Shown here: piece after piece, positions 9,639-22,000 of the stretch
Layout: each line of letters starts with the position of its first letter
Numbering within the stretch: the first letter of the stretch is position 1
Assembly: GCF_010183535.1 (NCBI RefSeq)
Contig: NC_071332.1
Span: 1,426,001-1,490,000, forward strand
Origin: Caenorhabditis remanei
Taxonomy: Eukaryota > Nematoda > Chromadorea > Rhabditida > Rhabditidae
Direction of reading: 5' to 3'
Length of the DNA stretch: 64,000 nt
Notes under the pieces: model-generated
Database searches by the model: none
What the model was told of the DNA's origin: nothing
What the model saw: the letters and a program-made list of their open reading frames with translations, nothing else
Program-made: the position numbers and the translations under genes

Positions 9639-12600
9639 CTACATATCATTCTTCAAAAATCGATTCAAAACCCAATTTTTGTCTTTTGGGTCTTCTGGGT
9701 GGGCGTGGTAGACGACTCCTTCGTAGACGACGTCACTCTGGAAATAAGCATTTTTTTAAATGTAAAAAACCGTTTTTCGATAAATTTTGTAAAAATGATT
9801 CAACTTGTCCGAGAGGACTACAAAAATCGCTATTTTCCACACTTGTCAAGGCCCGGGTACTTGGCGCCAAAGTTCCAATTTTTTTGAATTTTTTTTTGCG
9901 AAAAAGTCAAATTTTCGATTATCATTCAGAATTAGAAAAATTCTTTTAAAAATCATCAAAAATGTTCACATTTTCGATGAAAAATTGAAAAAATTTCAAA
10001 AAAATTGGTTCAAGTATGTTAAAAAGCAATTTTTCGATAAAATTCGTGTTTTGATTGAATTTTGGAAAAAATTCCGATTTTCCTTATGCAAACGAAGTGA
10101 AAAATCAGGAAAGACTAATCCGAGAGGACTACACGGATCGGTATATCTACTTTGCAGTAGAGCGCAATTACAATAAAACCAAAAAACCAAAAAACAAAAC
10201 AAAAATTCCACTGTGGAGGAATCGAACCACCAACCCCACGCGCCAAAATCATCCACCTTAACCACTCGACCACACGCATCCTCTTGCCGACAGCAGACGA
10301 GATGCCTACACATTCGCACCGCTTATTAGCTCGGTTCTTACAACTGCGCTCTAACGAAACGGCCTTGAAAAAGTGTCTCTTTTTCTCTGCGTCTCTCAAT
10401 TTCGCTTCAACGGTTTCGGTAGAGCGCGGTTGTAAGAATCGTGTCGTGCTACTACTTACTCGTGACATTCTGATCTCCCGCGTCTCCGATCTCTTCATCG
10501 ATTTCTCGATTTTCTCCAATCTCATCTTGTTTTCCTCCTTCTCCGCCATCAATTCCAACTCGATTTTTCTCAATTTGTACCGCAACTCGGCTTCCGATCG
10601 TTCGTGTTCTTCTGACTCCATGTCAGAAGACGACCAATTTTTGACTCCATCGTCACTTTTCGATTTTGGAGCCCTAAAATTTGAAAATTGTCATTGGAGC
10701 GCGTTTTCGACACCTCGAACTCACGAAAATCTGGGACACACTGCCATTTTCTTGATTTCTTTCAGTTTTTGCACCGCCGCTTCTACAGATTCTGATTCTT
10801 CAGGCTGGGCAGGTTGAGAATTGAAGCGGAGTGCTAGGGATGACATATTGGTATCCGGTACAGGTGGGATCGTCTAGAAATCGGGGATTTTTTTCGAAAA
10901 ATTACCACTTTTGAATGATTTCTTTAAGTTTTCCAGCTATTAGCATGGCACACTGTTTACAACTGCGCTCCACCGGAATCGCCAGTCTCTCAATTTCGCA
11001 CTCACTTTTCCTTGGTTTCGATAGAGCGCGGTTGAAAGTTTGAAAGTTTGAATTATTTCGAATTTTTATTTTTTTTTTGCAAAAAAAAAAGTCGATTTTT
11101 GATAGAAATTCAAAATTATTCAGCACATTTTTGGATTCTCGACGCCGGGCGGGGCCGAAGTCAAAATACTAGCTTGACACAATTCTTGCAACTGCGCTCC
11201 ACCGCAAACAAGAGAGAATCGGCGAGAGACGCAGAGTCGACACAGATTTTCATAGTTTTTGACCAAATTTCGCATTTTTTCAAAGTATTTTTTGTAAATA
11301 TTTTTGAAAAATAGCGAAAATTGTTCAAAAACTATGACAATCTGTGCGTAACTCTGCGTCTCTCTTGCCGATACTCTCTCGCTTGCGGTGGAGCGCAGTT
11401 GCAAGAGGAAGTGGGCTGCAAATAGAAATTTTTCACTAAAAAACGAAAAATTCGTGAGGTATTATGTCAAAAACTTCGGCGTTTATCATTAATTTGTTTT
11501 GAAATTCTATTAGCAGTCCGCCGCCCTCACAACTGCGCTCCACCGCAAACGAGAGAGTATCGCGCGAGAGAGACGCAGAGTTTTTTCTTTTTTTCTCTCG
11601 CGCCGACTCAGAATTTCACAGTTTTTGATCAAATTTCGCTGTTTTCATGAAAATTTACAAAAAACCTCAGAAAAATAGCAAAAATAGGTCAAAAACTGTG
11701 AAAATCTGCGTCTCTCTTGCCGATACTCTCTCGTTTGCGGTGGGGCGCAGTTGTAAAAAGAGGTAGAACTTTTTCACCAAAAACGAAAAATTCGGCTAAT
11801 TTAAGTACGTTTATGTCCAAAAATGTGGCGTTTATCATTAATTTTTTTTTGAAATTCTAGGGTTTTTTACTGAAGAAATGAGCTTAGTTTCGTGAAATCG
11901 CTCTACCTCATTGCCCATTTTCTCCATCTTCTTAATCCCATTCAATCGATCAAACTCCGCCTTCATCGTCATCTTTTCCTTCTGAAACTGCTCCTCAACC
12001 CTCTGAAACTCCGCCCCCTTCATTTTCTCCACTTCTCGAATCTTCTCTTCAATCACTTCCTCTGTCAACTCCGCTCGTTTCACTAGAAAATTCCAAAAGT
12101 CTGAAATTAGTTTCGGTGGAACTGTATGGCCGGCTAGAATGATATTCAGAAGTTTTGCGATTTGATAGAAAGTTTCAGAGGATTGAAATTTAGGCGGAGC
12201 TTCTGAACGCAGGGATTCTGGAATCTGCTCGAGTCGACGTCCTTCGTGGAGCTCCGAGATGCGATGAGTGAGTTTTTCGAGGTTTTTGAAGAGTTGCGAC
12301 TCAGTTTTATCGGATTTTTCCGAGTTTTTCGACAGAATTTCGAGTTCTTTCGCCTGATTTTCAGCCATCAATTTCAGATTCAAATTCTCTTCCGCCAGAA
12401 TTTGATTTTGGCTTCTCAAATAATCGATTTCTAGAGTCTCTTGCTCCAACACTCGGATGTAAGCTTGCTCTTGGTATAGTTGAGATTCTTGCTGAAAAAT
12501 AGAGATTTTCAGTGAAAAAATTTGAAAATCGCTGAAAATTATTTTTTGAAAATCTCGTGTTTTTAGCGAAAAATGTGGTTTTCGACACTTTTTTGGTTAA

Positions 12601-15131
12601 AAATTCAGTTTTTTCTTCAACAATTGCGAGTTTTTATCATGAAAATCACTGAAAATCATCTCAAAATTGTGATTTTTCTTCTTTTTTTTTTTGAAAATTT
12701 CTTGATTTTTAGCGAAAAATGTGGTTTCAGACACTTTTTTCGTTTAAAAACTTGACTTTTCTTGAAAAAAAACTGGTTTTTCGTCGAAAAATAATTTAAA
12801 TGGGGAACTTTTTTTTTGAAAATTCAACCTTTTCTCATTGAAAACAAGAAAAAATTGTAATTTTTCGCAAAATTTAATTGAAAATTAGGACATTTTCAGA
12901 AAAAAAAAAACGATTTTGGTGAAATTTGAGTGAAAAAAACTTCGAAAAAAGTGATTTTTACAATTTTTTGTTGAAAATTCCGTGCTTTTTAGCGAAAATG
13001 GCTGTCCAGTTTTTGCTCATAATTTCTTTTTTTTTCAAAAAATCCAAATTTCAATGTGCAAATTAACGATTTCTCGTTGAAAAACAATAAAAAACAGCGA
13101 AAAATAAACTTTTAACAGGTAAAAATTGCAATTTTTCGCAAAATTTAATAGAGATTTTCAGCAAAAAATGACTATTTTAGTGAGTTTTCAGTGAAAAAGC
13201 ATGAAAAAAAAACTGCAAAAAATAAATTTTTATATAATAAAATCTGCTTTTTCACGAAAAAAAAAACGATTTTCAGTGAAAATTACCGATTCTTCGCTGG
13301 AAAAAGCGAAATTTTCAAAACTCTACCTGTTCCAAGAGCATTTTCCAATCTCTGACTTGATTTTCAGCCGTTTCTCTCTCTTTTTGCTCTGTCGCCAACA
13401 CATCTGCCACCATTTGTTGCTGACTTTTCAGCAATGTCAGTTGGAATTCCGCCGATTTCTGTGAGATGGGAAAATGTTCGCAATTTTTAATGGGAAAATG
13501 ATAAAAAAGAGAAGATTTCATTGAAAAAATACTTTAAATGGATGCAGAAACTGAAAAAATTACCAGTTTTTCGATAAAATTTGGCATTTTTCGTGATTTT
13601 TTTTTGAGATTTTTAGCTAAAAATCTTTTTTTTCGTGGTTTTTTTCGGCTTGTTCACATTAAATTCTGCTGAAAATCTTGAAAAAATCACAATTTTGAAA
13701 AAAAAACTGAAAACTTTGAAGTTTTCCAATAACTTCGAGCTGAAAAAGATTGAAAATTTTATCATTTTTCGTAATTTTTTCGGCATTTCCACATGAAATT
13801 TTGCTGAAAATCATGAAAAAATCACAATTTTTTGAGATTTTTACTATGAAAATTTGAATTCTAGCTCATTTTTCCGATTTTCCCATCAAAAAATCTAGAA
13901 TTCATCATGATTTTCATCAATTTTTGTTTCCAAAATATTGGAAAAATCGTTCATTTCTACAATTGTAGTTTTATCTCGAGAATTCTAGATTTTTTTGATG
14001 TGAAAATCGGAAAATTGAGCAAAAATTCAAATTTTCAAAGAAAACTTCTCAAAATTGTGATTTTTTCATGATTTTCAGCAAAATTTTATGTGAAAATGCC
14101 GAAAAAATTACGAAAAATGATAAAATTTTCAATCTTTTTCAGCTCGAAGTTATTGGAAAACTTCGAAATTTTTAATTTTTCAAAGTAAAAATATCAAAAA
14201 ATCACGAAAAATGAATTTTTTTTCGAAATTTTCAGCTTCAATTTGGATAATTTGGAGCCTCCAAACTATAGGAAACCTCATGAAATTTCAAGAGGCAAAA
14301 TTCAAAATTTCATGTTAAAATTCGAAAAAATTTCGAAAAATGAGAATTTTTCACTCTTTTTCAGCTTGACTATAAGCTCGGCACCTTACTTACAACTGCG
14401 CTCCACCGAAATCCCCTTGAAAAATGTCTCTTTTTCTCTGCGTCTCTCAATTTCGCACACTATTTTCTTCGGTTTCGGTAGAGCGCGGTTGTAAGACGCG
14501 TGGCGTGCTAATAAGCAAAAAAAGAAGATTTTATTGAAAAATACAATGCAAAAAGAGGTTTTTATGCTGAATATCCCCTACCAAATCGTTCGTGATCTCT
14601 TTATTTTCCCTTTTCAACGTCTCCATCGTCTCCTTTTCAACCGGACTCCACACCGCTTCCATTCGAACATTCGATGGAATTCTCTCAATAATTTTTCGTA
14701 ATTCCTCGATTTCCTTCTCATTAAATCTCCTAAAACTCTCCGAATCCTCCATTCGACGCCTCATTTCTTCCATATTTCTCACGAAAATACTTCGTTCCTT
14801 ATCGAAATACTCTGTTCTAGTTTTCAGACGATTTTCAGCCTCTTCTAGTTTTCTCATGGCGAATCTCTTTTCGTGGCTGTCGGAATTCTTTGATTTTTCG
14901 AATTTTTCGATTTTTTCCAAAAGATTCTCGTTTTCGGTTCGCAGCGAATCGCTTTCTCGCTCTTTTTCTTTCAATCTTTTTGACATTTCGATGAGTATTT
15001 TGATACTTTCTGAAACTTTGAAACCATTATTTTAATTGCTAATTAAATTAATTAGTACTCAAAACATGATGTGATGTGTCTTCCGTGGTTCCTGGCTCGC
15101 ATGGATCTGTTATCATCGAATTATCGTTCAT
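9639..15131 (-). CDS. Coiled-coil protein of unknown function, seven exons
   Basis: The exons, in transcription order, are 15131-15059, 15009-14582, 13458-13327, 12491-11871, 10873-10725, 10673-10460 and 9737-9639. All junctions keep phase and give 571 residues plus TAG. A trans-splice-like acceptor (CAG at 15147-15149) lies 15 bases before the ATG. Residues from about 25 onwards are Glu/Lys/Arg-rich heptads (for example EKERESDSLRTENENLLEKI), interrupted in exon 4 by a less charged segment (YQIAKLLNIILAGHTVPP); the C terminus (SDVVYEGVVYHAHPEDPKD) is not coiled coil. No enzyme motif is seen. By synteny it is probably the C. elegans T19B10.5 orthologue, which I could not verify. Several introns contain group B MITEs. 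A structural or scaffold role would be inference only. Confidence 0.75.
10211..10280 (-). other. tRNA-like sequence in an intron
   Basis: The minus strand reads GTGGTCGAGTGGTTAAGG (A-box region) and GGTTCGATTCC (B box). The anticodon and acceptor stems do not form. Its second half resembles the plus-strand copy at 19226, so both look like members of one tRNA-derived family. Confidence 0.5.
10336..10450. repeat. Group B1 MITE in coiled-coil gene intron 6
   Basis: TTCTTACAACTGCGCTC at the left is mirrored by GAGCGCGGTTGTAAGAA at the right, with a TCTCTGCGTCTCTCAATTTC core. It lies only about 10 bases from the donor of exon 6, the tightest exon proximity in the window. Confidence 0.85.
10946..11040. 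repeat. Shortened group B1 MITE
   Basis: TTTACAACTGCGCTCCACCG and TAGAGCGCGGTTG bound a 95-bp copy that has lost most of the TCTCTGCGTCTC core. Confidence 0.75.
11178..11760. repeat. Two group B2 MITEs in coiled-coil gene intron 4
   Basis: Copies at 11178-11405 and 11527-11760 share ends TTGCAACTGCGCTCCACCGC and the inverse. Subterminal arms are AACGAGAGAGTATCGGCGAG then GAGACGCAGAGT, mirrored on the other side. Apart from the outer ends the B2 interior differs from B1, but both carry the GAGACGCAGAG core. Confidence 0.85.
13710..14180. repeat. Intronic palindrome of about 470 bp
   Basis: Left arm text such as AACTTCGAGCTGAAAAAGAT and GGCATTTCCACATGAAATTT returns inverted at the right (AAATTTTATGTGAAAATGCC, ATCTTTTTCAGCTCGAAGTT in altered form). 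The centre is near 13935. It fills most of intron 2 of the coiled-coil gene. Confidence 0.65.
14388..14512. repeat. Group B1 MITE in coiled-coil gene intron 2
   Basis: The ends are CTTACAACTGCGCTCCACCG and GAGCGCGGTTGTAAG. The outer flanks GCTCGGCAC and GTGGCGTGCTAAT show the extended family terminus (GCACG..TGC) followed by TAAT. Confidence 0.85.
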
Positions 15132-15946
15132 TTTGATGATTTTATGCTGAAAATAACTATTTTTATTCATTTTGAGCCACTATTCCATCATTTTTGAAGG
15201 CGAAAAGATTGGAAACATGCGAGAAAAAAAATAATTTTCAGATTTTGCTGCTACCGTAATCCTGTGCATTTTTGCGTGAAATGTAAGACATTCTTTAAAA
15301 TGCTGATTTTCAGGTTTTTAACCAATTTTTAAAATTCATTTCAATTAATTTAACTGGAATATACAAAAAAAATAATTTCAAACACCTAAAAAACAAAAAT
15401 AACTGTCAAAAACCTGTTAAAATCTTTAATTACAGATTTTCGCTACAGTAATCTTGTGCATTTTTGCGTAAAGTATAGTGCATTATAGTTTTTACGAAAC
15501 CGCTCATTTTTTGTCATTTCTTTCCGATTTTTCTCAATTTTTCACCTTTTTAAGTAATTTTTCCAGTTTTTTCACCAATTTTCTGAAAAAAACAGAGTTT
15601 TCATGCATTTTTCATCGGAAATTCTCTGCTGAAACCCCTCTTAATCTTTTATTTGCTTGAAATATTAATTTTCAGCAAATTTTCCTTGAAATCCCTTTAT
15701 TTTTCAAATTCCCGCTACTTTCTCAAGACTTTTTCAAGGCGCATTCAATTTCGCGAGCGGCGGGTCTCGCAGCGAAATGTCTGCAGTCTCTCGATGACGC
15801 GTTCTATTTGTTTATATCGATCTGAGTCAAGAGGAGGGACACGACGTTCGTCTTCTTCAGTTATACACTTTTCTTTTCTTGTTTTTTCCTCGAAATTCAA
15901 CGATTTTCACTGTTTTTCTTGCAGAAACTTCGTGAAAAAAGTGAAA
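15132..15946. promoter_or_regulatory. Divergent intergenic region between coiled-coil and PQN genes
   Basis: These 815 bp separate two oppositely oriented starts. A CpG-rich island GCGAGCGGCGGGTCTCGC, followed by AGCGAAATG, at about 15750-15775 stands out from AT-rich surroundings and is a plausible core promoter element for the plus-strand gene. Repeated TTTTTGCGTGAAATGTA/TTTTTGCGTAAAGTATA motifs lie at 15269 and 15462. Promoter activity is inferred. Confidence 0.45.
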
Positions 15947-18748
15947 ATGGGATCATCCGGAATGGGAATCGATGCCAATGGCAAACCAATCAAGCGCCAA
16001 GCCCCAGCCAACAATAATAACAATAAGAAGGGCGGAAATAATCAAAAGAGAGGAAATAATAACGTAATTATATACTTTTCAATTAAAATTTATCGATTTT
16101 TTAAATTATTCCAGCAAAACAAGAACAACAACAACAACAATCGCAACAACCAAGGCGGAAACCAAAACCGCAACCAACAGCGTCCTCCACACCAACAACA
16201 GCCACCAATGATGCCAATGGTTCCACCATTCGGCCCAATGGGTCCAGGAGGACCAGGCTTTATGGGTGGACCACCAGCACCCAACGCTGGATTCTTCAAC
16301 GGTGGTGGACCGCAACAGAACCGTCGTAGCGGTGGTGGAGGAAAGGTATTGACTTCAGAGAATTGTGGTGTTTTCGTGACTCTTCTCGCCGTCTTTCTTA
16401 TTCGAAATAGTATATATACTCTCGAGTCCGGTCACTGAAAAAGTAGTTTTTTTCAGTTTTTCATAAATTTTTTTGAGAAAACGGGTCATTTTTCTCATTT
16501 TCCATGCATTTTTCATCAATAAAATGCGGTTTACAGAGCCTTAATGGGCTAATCGAATGGTTTCCGACCATTCAGCGCCAAATTATGAGCTCAAATCTTG
16601 TTATTTCCAACGTTTTCCTCCTAAAATTCGCCTTTTTTTTCGAAAATCCCTAAAATCTTTTCAATCAGTGACCGGCTCGGAGTGACGTCAAACCTATCGG
16701 GAATTCCATTTTCCCACGGTTTCCTCTTCTATACCTCATTCCTTTATTCAGGCGAATTGGCTCTCTTGTCATCGGACCTTGGCTACGTTCATACGTTTCT
16801 TTTCATTTTCAGAAATTCTCGAAAATCGATGATTTTCTCCATAGAATCTCATGAAAAAAGCGAAAAAAAACCACCGGTTTTCACTCTTTTAGACCGGCAC
16901 ACCGGTGTCAAGCATCAGAACACACGAATTTCATAATATATAAGGTCGCCACAGTTCTTACAACTGCGCTCCACCGAAATGCCCTTGAAAAATGTATCTT
17001 TTTCTCTGAGTCTCTCAATTTCGCACACTATTTTTTTGAAGTTTCGGTAGAGCGCGGTTGTAAGAAGCGTGCCGTGCTAATAAACACACTGAAAAGAGTA
17101 GTTTTTCAAAAATCGCGTTTCTCCAATCATTTCAAGGTGAAATGAGTCATTTTCCGTCAAACTTGCATATCGCTCCATTTTTTTAAAATGTCTAGCGGGT
17201 GCCGGTCTATTGGAGGGAAACGGTGTAGAAAAAAACAACAATTTTCTTTGTTAATTCGATGTTTTCCATTTCGGAAAACATAATTTTCTGAAAAAGTGGA
17301 ACCAGTATCGACTACAGTGTCATACATAGTGTTCCGCGCAGTTAATGGGAAACCAATCTCTCTCTCCTCTCACTCTATCGATGTGTGTAATGAACAAGAC
17401 GTTTGCAGAACAACGGCAATAGAAATGGAGCGCCACCTTCAGGTCTAGTTGATTTTCCTAATGAAAATTCCTACAAATTAATGAAAAAAACGAACGGGTG
17501 CCTTCTTTTTAGAAAAAGTGAAAATTTTGGATCGTTTCATTAAAAAATTGTGCTGAGAGGGACACTCCGACAAGGGAAATGGCTCTATTTTTAGAAAAAA
17601 AGAAGCTCCAAATCGCTGAAAATTGTAATTTTTCAATATTTTTGAATTCGCTATGAATCTTTCTGATTCCAGCTGCCCATCTGTCGTTGTAGTGTCCCCA
17701 AAGTGCAACAGAAACGATATTTTTTGATTTTTCGCCCAAAAACCCCGAAATTTTAGGCCAAATTAACGTAGAATAGCATGCAGGCGGCCTTCCTGTCATA
17801 AAAAATCCATTATTTATACAAAATGTTTGTTTTTAGGATACAATGGACCGTCGGCGAACAATGTGGGACAAGGAGCTGTTGGAAATGGCTTGAGTGTGAG
17901 TTTACAGCAAAAAAAAACAAGGATTTTCAACGAAAAATAAAAATTTTCAACAGGAAAGATGAGTTTTTGAGTGGTAATAAAAAAGACAAAATCCAGCTAA
18001 AATTAGAAAAAAACCGGATTTAGCCGGATTTTGTCTATTTTTCCACTCAAAAACTTATTTTTCCAGTTGAAAATTTATATTTTTCGCTGAAAATCCTTGT
18101 TTTTCAGCTTTTTCAGTTTCAGCACATCACCTAATTCTTAATTTTCAGGGTATGCAAGCATTCTCTGGTGCTGAACCGTCTGCAATGGAAGTTCCAGGCT
18201 TTGGAAAGAACAGCAACATCCACGAACTGTTCGGCAAGATGATCTGGCGGAAGATGGAGCAGATTCAGGACAGTGCGCTCGTCGATCAACTTCAGAATCG
18301 AATCATGAATCTGATTCATGATGCGCTCGCCGGACAGAACGAGAAGCAGCAGCAACAGCAACGTTAGTATTAGCAGTCCACATTTCTTACAACTGCGCTC
18401 CATCGCAAACGAGAGAGTATCGGCGAGAGACGCAGAGTTTTTTCTTGTGCTGATACAGATTTTCACAGTTTTTGATATATTTTCGCATTTTTCGGCGCGA
18501 GAAAAAATGAAAAACTCTGCGTCTCTCTTGTCGATACTCTCTCGGTTGCGATGGGGCGCGGTTGTAATAAAAATGCTCGGCTAATAACATCTGTGGATCA
18601 TCATTTTTCTAAATTTTTTTTGTTTCCAGAAGGAGGATTCAACGGCGGACCACAACAACAACAACAACAACGAGGAGGAGGCATGCCATTCGGAAACCCA
18701 GCGAATCAGGGAAACTTTGGAAACACCGCCGGATTCCAACGCTTCTAA
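15947..18748 (+). CDS. pqn-70: Asn/Gln/Gly-rich PQN-family protein
   Basis: Six exons: 15947-16063, 16115-16345, 17409-17442, 17837-17895, 18149-18362 and 18630-18748. Phase is kept throughout and the product is 257 residues. Residues 1-40 contain poly-Asn (ANNNNNKKGGNNQKRGNNN). Exon 2 is Asn/Gln-rich and then Pro/Gly/Met-rich (PPMMPMVPPFGPMGPGGPGF). Exon 5 encodes a probably helical segment (NIHELFGKMIWRKMEQIQDS), and the C terminus returns to QQQQQQRGGG. The composition defines the C. elegans pqn (prion-like Q/N) class. The symbol is assigned by synteny with bgal-1. An RNA-binding or granule role is suggested only by composition; no RRM or KH domain is present. A trans-splice-like acceptor lies at 15921-15924. 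AATAAA occurs at 18865. Confidence 0.85.
16424..16690. repeat. Possible inverted-repeat element in pqn-70 intron 2
   Basis: GAGTCCGGTCACTGA near the left and TCAGTGACCGGCTCGGAGT near the right are imperfect inverse copies bounding about 265 bp. The interior shows no further pairing that I could follow. Confidence 0.45.
16950..17090. repeat. Group B1 MITE in pqn-70 intron 2
   Basis: TTCTTACAACTGCGCTCCAC is mirrored by GAGCGCGGTTGTAAGAA. The core here reads TCTCTGAGTCTCTCAA, one base off the usual TCTCTGCGTCTC. The right flank GTGCCGTGCTAATA shows the extended terminus. Confidence 0.85.
18370..18590. repeat. Group B2 MITE in pqn-70 intron 5
   Basis: TTAGCAG precedes TTCTTACAACTGCGCTCCAT; the right end reads GGGGCGCGGTTGTAATA, then TGCTCGGCTAATA. 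The interior has the AACGAGAGAGTATCGGCGAG / GAGACGCAGAG arms. Insertion is within 10 bases of the exon 5 donor. Confidence 0.85.
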
Positions 18749-19087
18749 AATTTAATAATTGTGACTTTTGATCTCCAATAATCAATACCACTTCTTGCAT
18801 TATATTCTACAAAATTTCTCCTTCTAATCTTTGAACTTTTTGAGTCTTCACATGTGTTTTATATAATAAATCCACGAAGGATCTTCTCTGTTTACGAAGA
18901 GTGTGTGGTTTACAGCGGGGTAGCAAGGGGTAGCAACAGTTGACAAAATGATTGGCAGAATTGGCAGATAGCGATGACTCTATTTATTTTTGCGTCTCTT
19001 TTTCTTATTGTTTATCAATTTTAATGGCATTTGATCAATCGAAAAATAGACGCATTTTTAGACACTAGTACTATTCGAAAATTTCAG
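18749..19087 (+). other. Short same-strand gap between pqn-70 and bgal-1
   Basis: The gap is 339 bp. The polyadenylation signal at 18865 leaves about 200 bp to the acceptor TTTCAG that directly abuts the bgal-1 ATG. Such spacing is compatible with an operon processed by trans-splicing, but also with independent genes; the sequence alone cannot decide. Confidence 0.4.
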
Positions 19088-22000
19088 ATGAAACTATGGA
19101 TTCTGATACTTCTGAATTTGCTAGTAGCTGAAAGTGTTGTCCGAACGAGTTATGGGAATTGGAGCTTGGAAAAACTCGGCGACAGGTTGGTTTTATCACT
19201 GTCTTCAGTGGTATACTTTTTAGCGGAGGTGTGGCGCAGGCGGTGTCGATTTTGCCCGTGGCGCGCCGGGTTGGGGGTTCGATTCCCTGCGTCGGCAAAT
19301 CGTTTTTTTCTTTTTTGATTTTCATGATTTTAAATTTTAGAAACTCGCCGTCATTTCTAATCGATGAACCGAACCGTCAATTCCTTCTGGACGGTCTTCC
19401 ATTCCGTTACATCTCCGGATCAATCCACTACTTTCGAATTCCACGTGAACGATGGGATGAGCGACTTCAGAAGGTTCGAGCACTCGGCTTCAACGCTATT
19501 CAATATTATATTCCGTGGAATACGCACGAGTTGGAGGAGGGAGTGTAAGTGCGCTCTAATGGACTGTGTACCGGTGGAGCGAATTTGCAACTTATTGTAT
19601 TTTCGCATTTTCCAGCCATGACTTTTCGGGAATCCTCGATTTCGCCGAGTTCTCGTCTCTGGCATTCCACAAGTACAATCTTTGGACTATCCTAAGAATC
19701 GGACCGTATATTTGTGGTGAATGGGAGAACGGAGGTCTTCCAGCATGGCTTCTCACCAAAAATGTCACCAAACAGAGAAGCAGCGATCCGGTGTAAGTAA
19801 ATGCGCTCTATGGACACACTGCCCTGTGCAAATTGCACACTTTTAACATACCGTACCCCATTAACTTTCAAAAATAACAAAAAATCCTTAAAATTCTGAT
19901 TGTGAGAATTCCAGTTTCACCCGTGAAGTGGAGAAATGGTTCGAGACGCTGCTGCCACGTGTGAAACCACTTCTCCGTAAGAACGGAGGGCCCGTTCTGA
20001 TGCTTCAAATTGAGAACGAGTACGGTAGTTATGACGCGTGTGACAAGCAGTATCTCCGGTTTCTGAGGGATTTGACGAGAGCTCATGTTGGCGATGATGT
20101 GTTGCTGTTTACGAGTGAGTCTCGGGTTTGAAGCGTGTGGGGGCGGAGCCAGAAGTGGTCGGATAGTCAGGATTTTATGATGGTTAGATAGAAAATGTCC
20201 TCATCTTCATTTTTGTAGTTGAACATTTTTTGATAGCGTTTGACGCTTTTGAGATATGCGACGTTAAAGATTGCTTGCAGCAAAAAGGGTAGTGTAAAGT
20301 TGATGAACTTTAAACGGATATAACTTTGTTATGTGGTGACCAATATTGTTCAAACTAAATTGGTTTTGTAGATCAAAAATTGCTCTACATTTTTGTAGTT
20401 GAAAGTTTTTGATAGCGGGTGACACTTTTGAGATACCCGGCTTTAAATATTGGTTACAGGGAAAGGGAGACGCAGAGAAGCGAGAGTGTCTGGTTTCTCT
20501 GCGTCTCTGTCTGATCTCTATTCAAATTTTGAAATTAAATAATGTTGAATCACGAGAAGAGGAATAACAGCAAAAAGAAAGAGAGTGCAGAGAAATCAGA
20601 CACACTCGTTTCTCTGCGTCTTCCCTCTCTCCGCTCTCTCTTTTTGAGCCGCCAATCTTTAAAGGCGCATATCTCAAAATCTAGAAGTGCAATCAAAAAA
20701 CTGTCAACTGAAAAAATGTAGCACTAGACTTGATCTATTCAAAAAATGTAAATTCTAAAATTTTGCGCTTTGAAGCAAGGAGGCACATACTTTCAAAGTC
20801 GGGCACTTTTGGGAAGTTTTGAAAATCCTGTATGCTTTGAAGTGTCATATCTCAAAAGCCTCAACCGCTATCAAAAAACTTTCAACTTCAAAAATGAAGA
20901 TCAAGACATTTTCTATCCAACCATTAAAAATTCTTGACCATCTGACCGTTTCTGACCCCGCCTACCCGCTTCAAAACTAAAATTTTCGTGCTTCCAGCCG
21001 ATGGTTCCGCGGAAAACCTTCTAAAATGTGGTACCGTCGAGGGCGTATTCCCAACAATCGACTTCGGCCCAACCGACAATCTTAAAGAAATTCAATCAAA
21101 TTTCGATCTCCAACGAAAATTCGCGCCCAACGCACCACTCGTCAATTCCGAATACTACCCCGGTTGGCTAGTCCTCTGGGGTCAAAAGCGTCAAGATCTC
21201 CCGTCCCCTCAAACAATTATCAATGGAGCGCAATTCATATACTCCCTTGGAGCCAGTATCAACTTCTACATGATTCACGGAGGCACTAATTTCGGATTCT
21301 GGAATGGTGCAGAGGTGGAGGCACCATGCATCACCTCCTATGACTACGATGCTCCGATAAGTGAGGCCGGAGATGTTACAACCAAATATTTGGAGATAAG
21401 GAAATGGGTGAAGGGATTGAAGGATTGGTCGACACCTCCACAAGATGTTCCAGGAAATTCACCGTGAGTAGGCTACCGTACTAACAACTATGTCTTCCAG
21501 AAAAGAGCGTTTTTAGGACCTGAACAATAAAGCTTAACAGACTTCAGTTCACGATCCTTGAGCCTAAGCCTAAAAACTTCAGCTAAAGACTCCTAAGCCT
21601 AAGCCTAAAAGACTTCAGCCAAAGATCCTTAAGCCTAAGCCTAAAATATTCCAGAAAATCACGCTTCGGAAAAATCAAAATGCGACTGGCCCACTCCACT
21701 GAAAAACTGAATAGTTTCATCGATAAGGAGTTTTCGGATCCAGGAGATTGTGTGGATTCGGAGAAGCCGATGAGTTTCGAGGCGCTCAAGCATCCGTTGG
21801 GTTTGGTCGCTTATCAGGCGGTAGGTTATCGTTTTTGATTTTTGATTTTGGTGTGGTTGAGAAGAGGGTGTCGTGAGGATTCTGAATCCGTTTTTAGAAT
21901 TTTTGTAGGATGAGAATGAGGCTAAAACCGCTTGTATCTCGGTCAGTTTTCTTGGTAGATGAAATTTGAAAACGGATCTAGAATCCTCACGACGCCACTT

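Noticed and set aside
10115..10621. 168-codon minus-strand ORF as a single exon
   Set aside because: Only the first part is a real exon of the coiled-coil gene; after the donor at 10459 the frame reads through a MITE and a tRNA-like sequence.
16090..16315. Two minus-strand Gly/Trp-rich ORFs opposite pqn-70 exon 2
   Set aside because: They are antisense shadows of the Asn/Pro/Gly codons.
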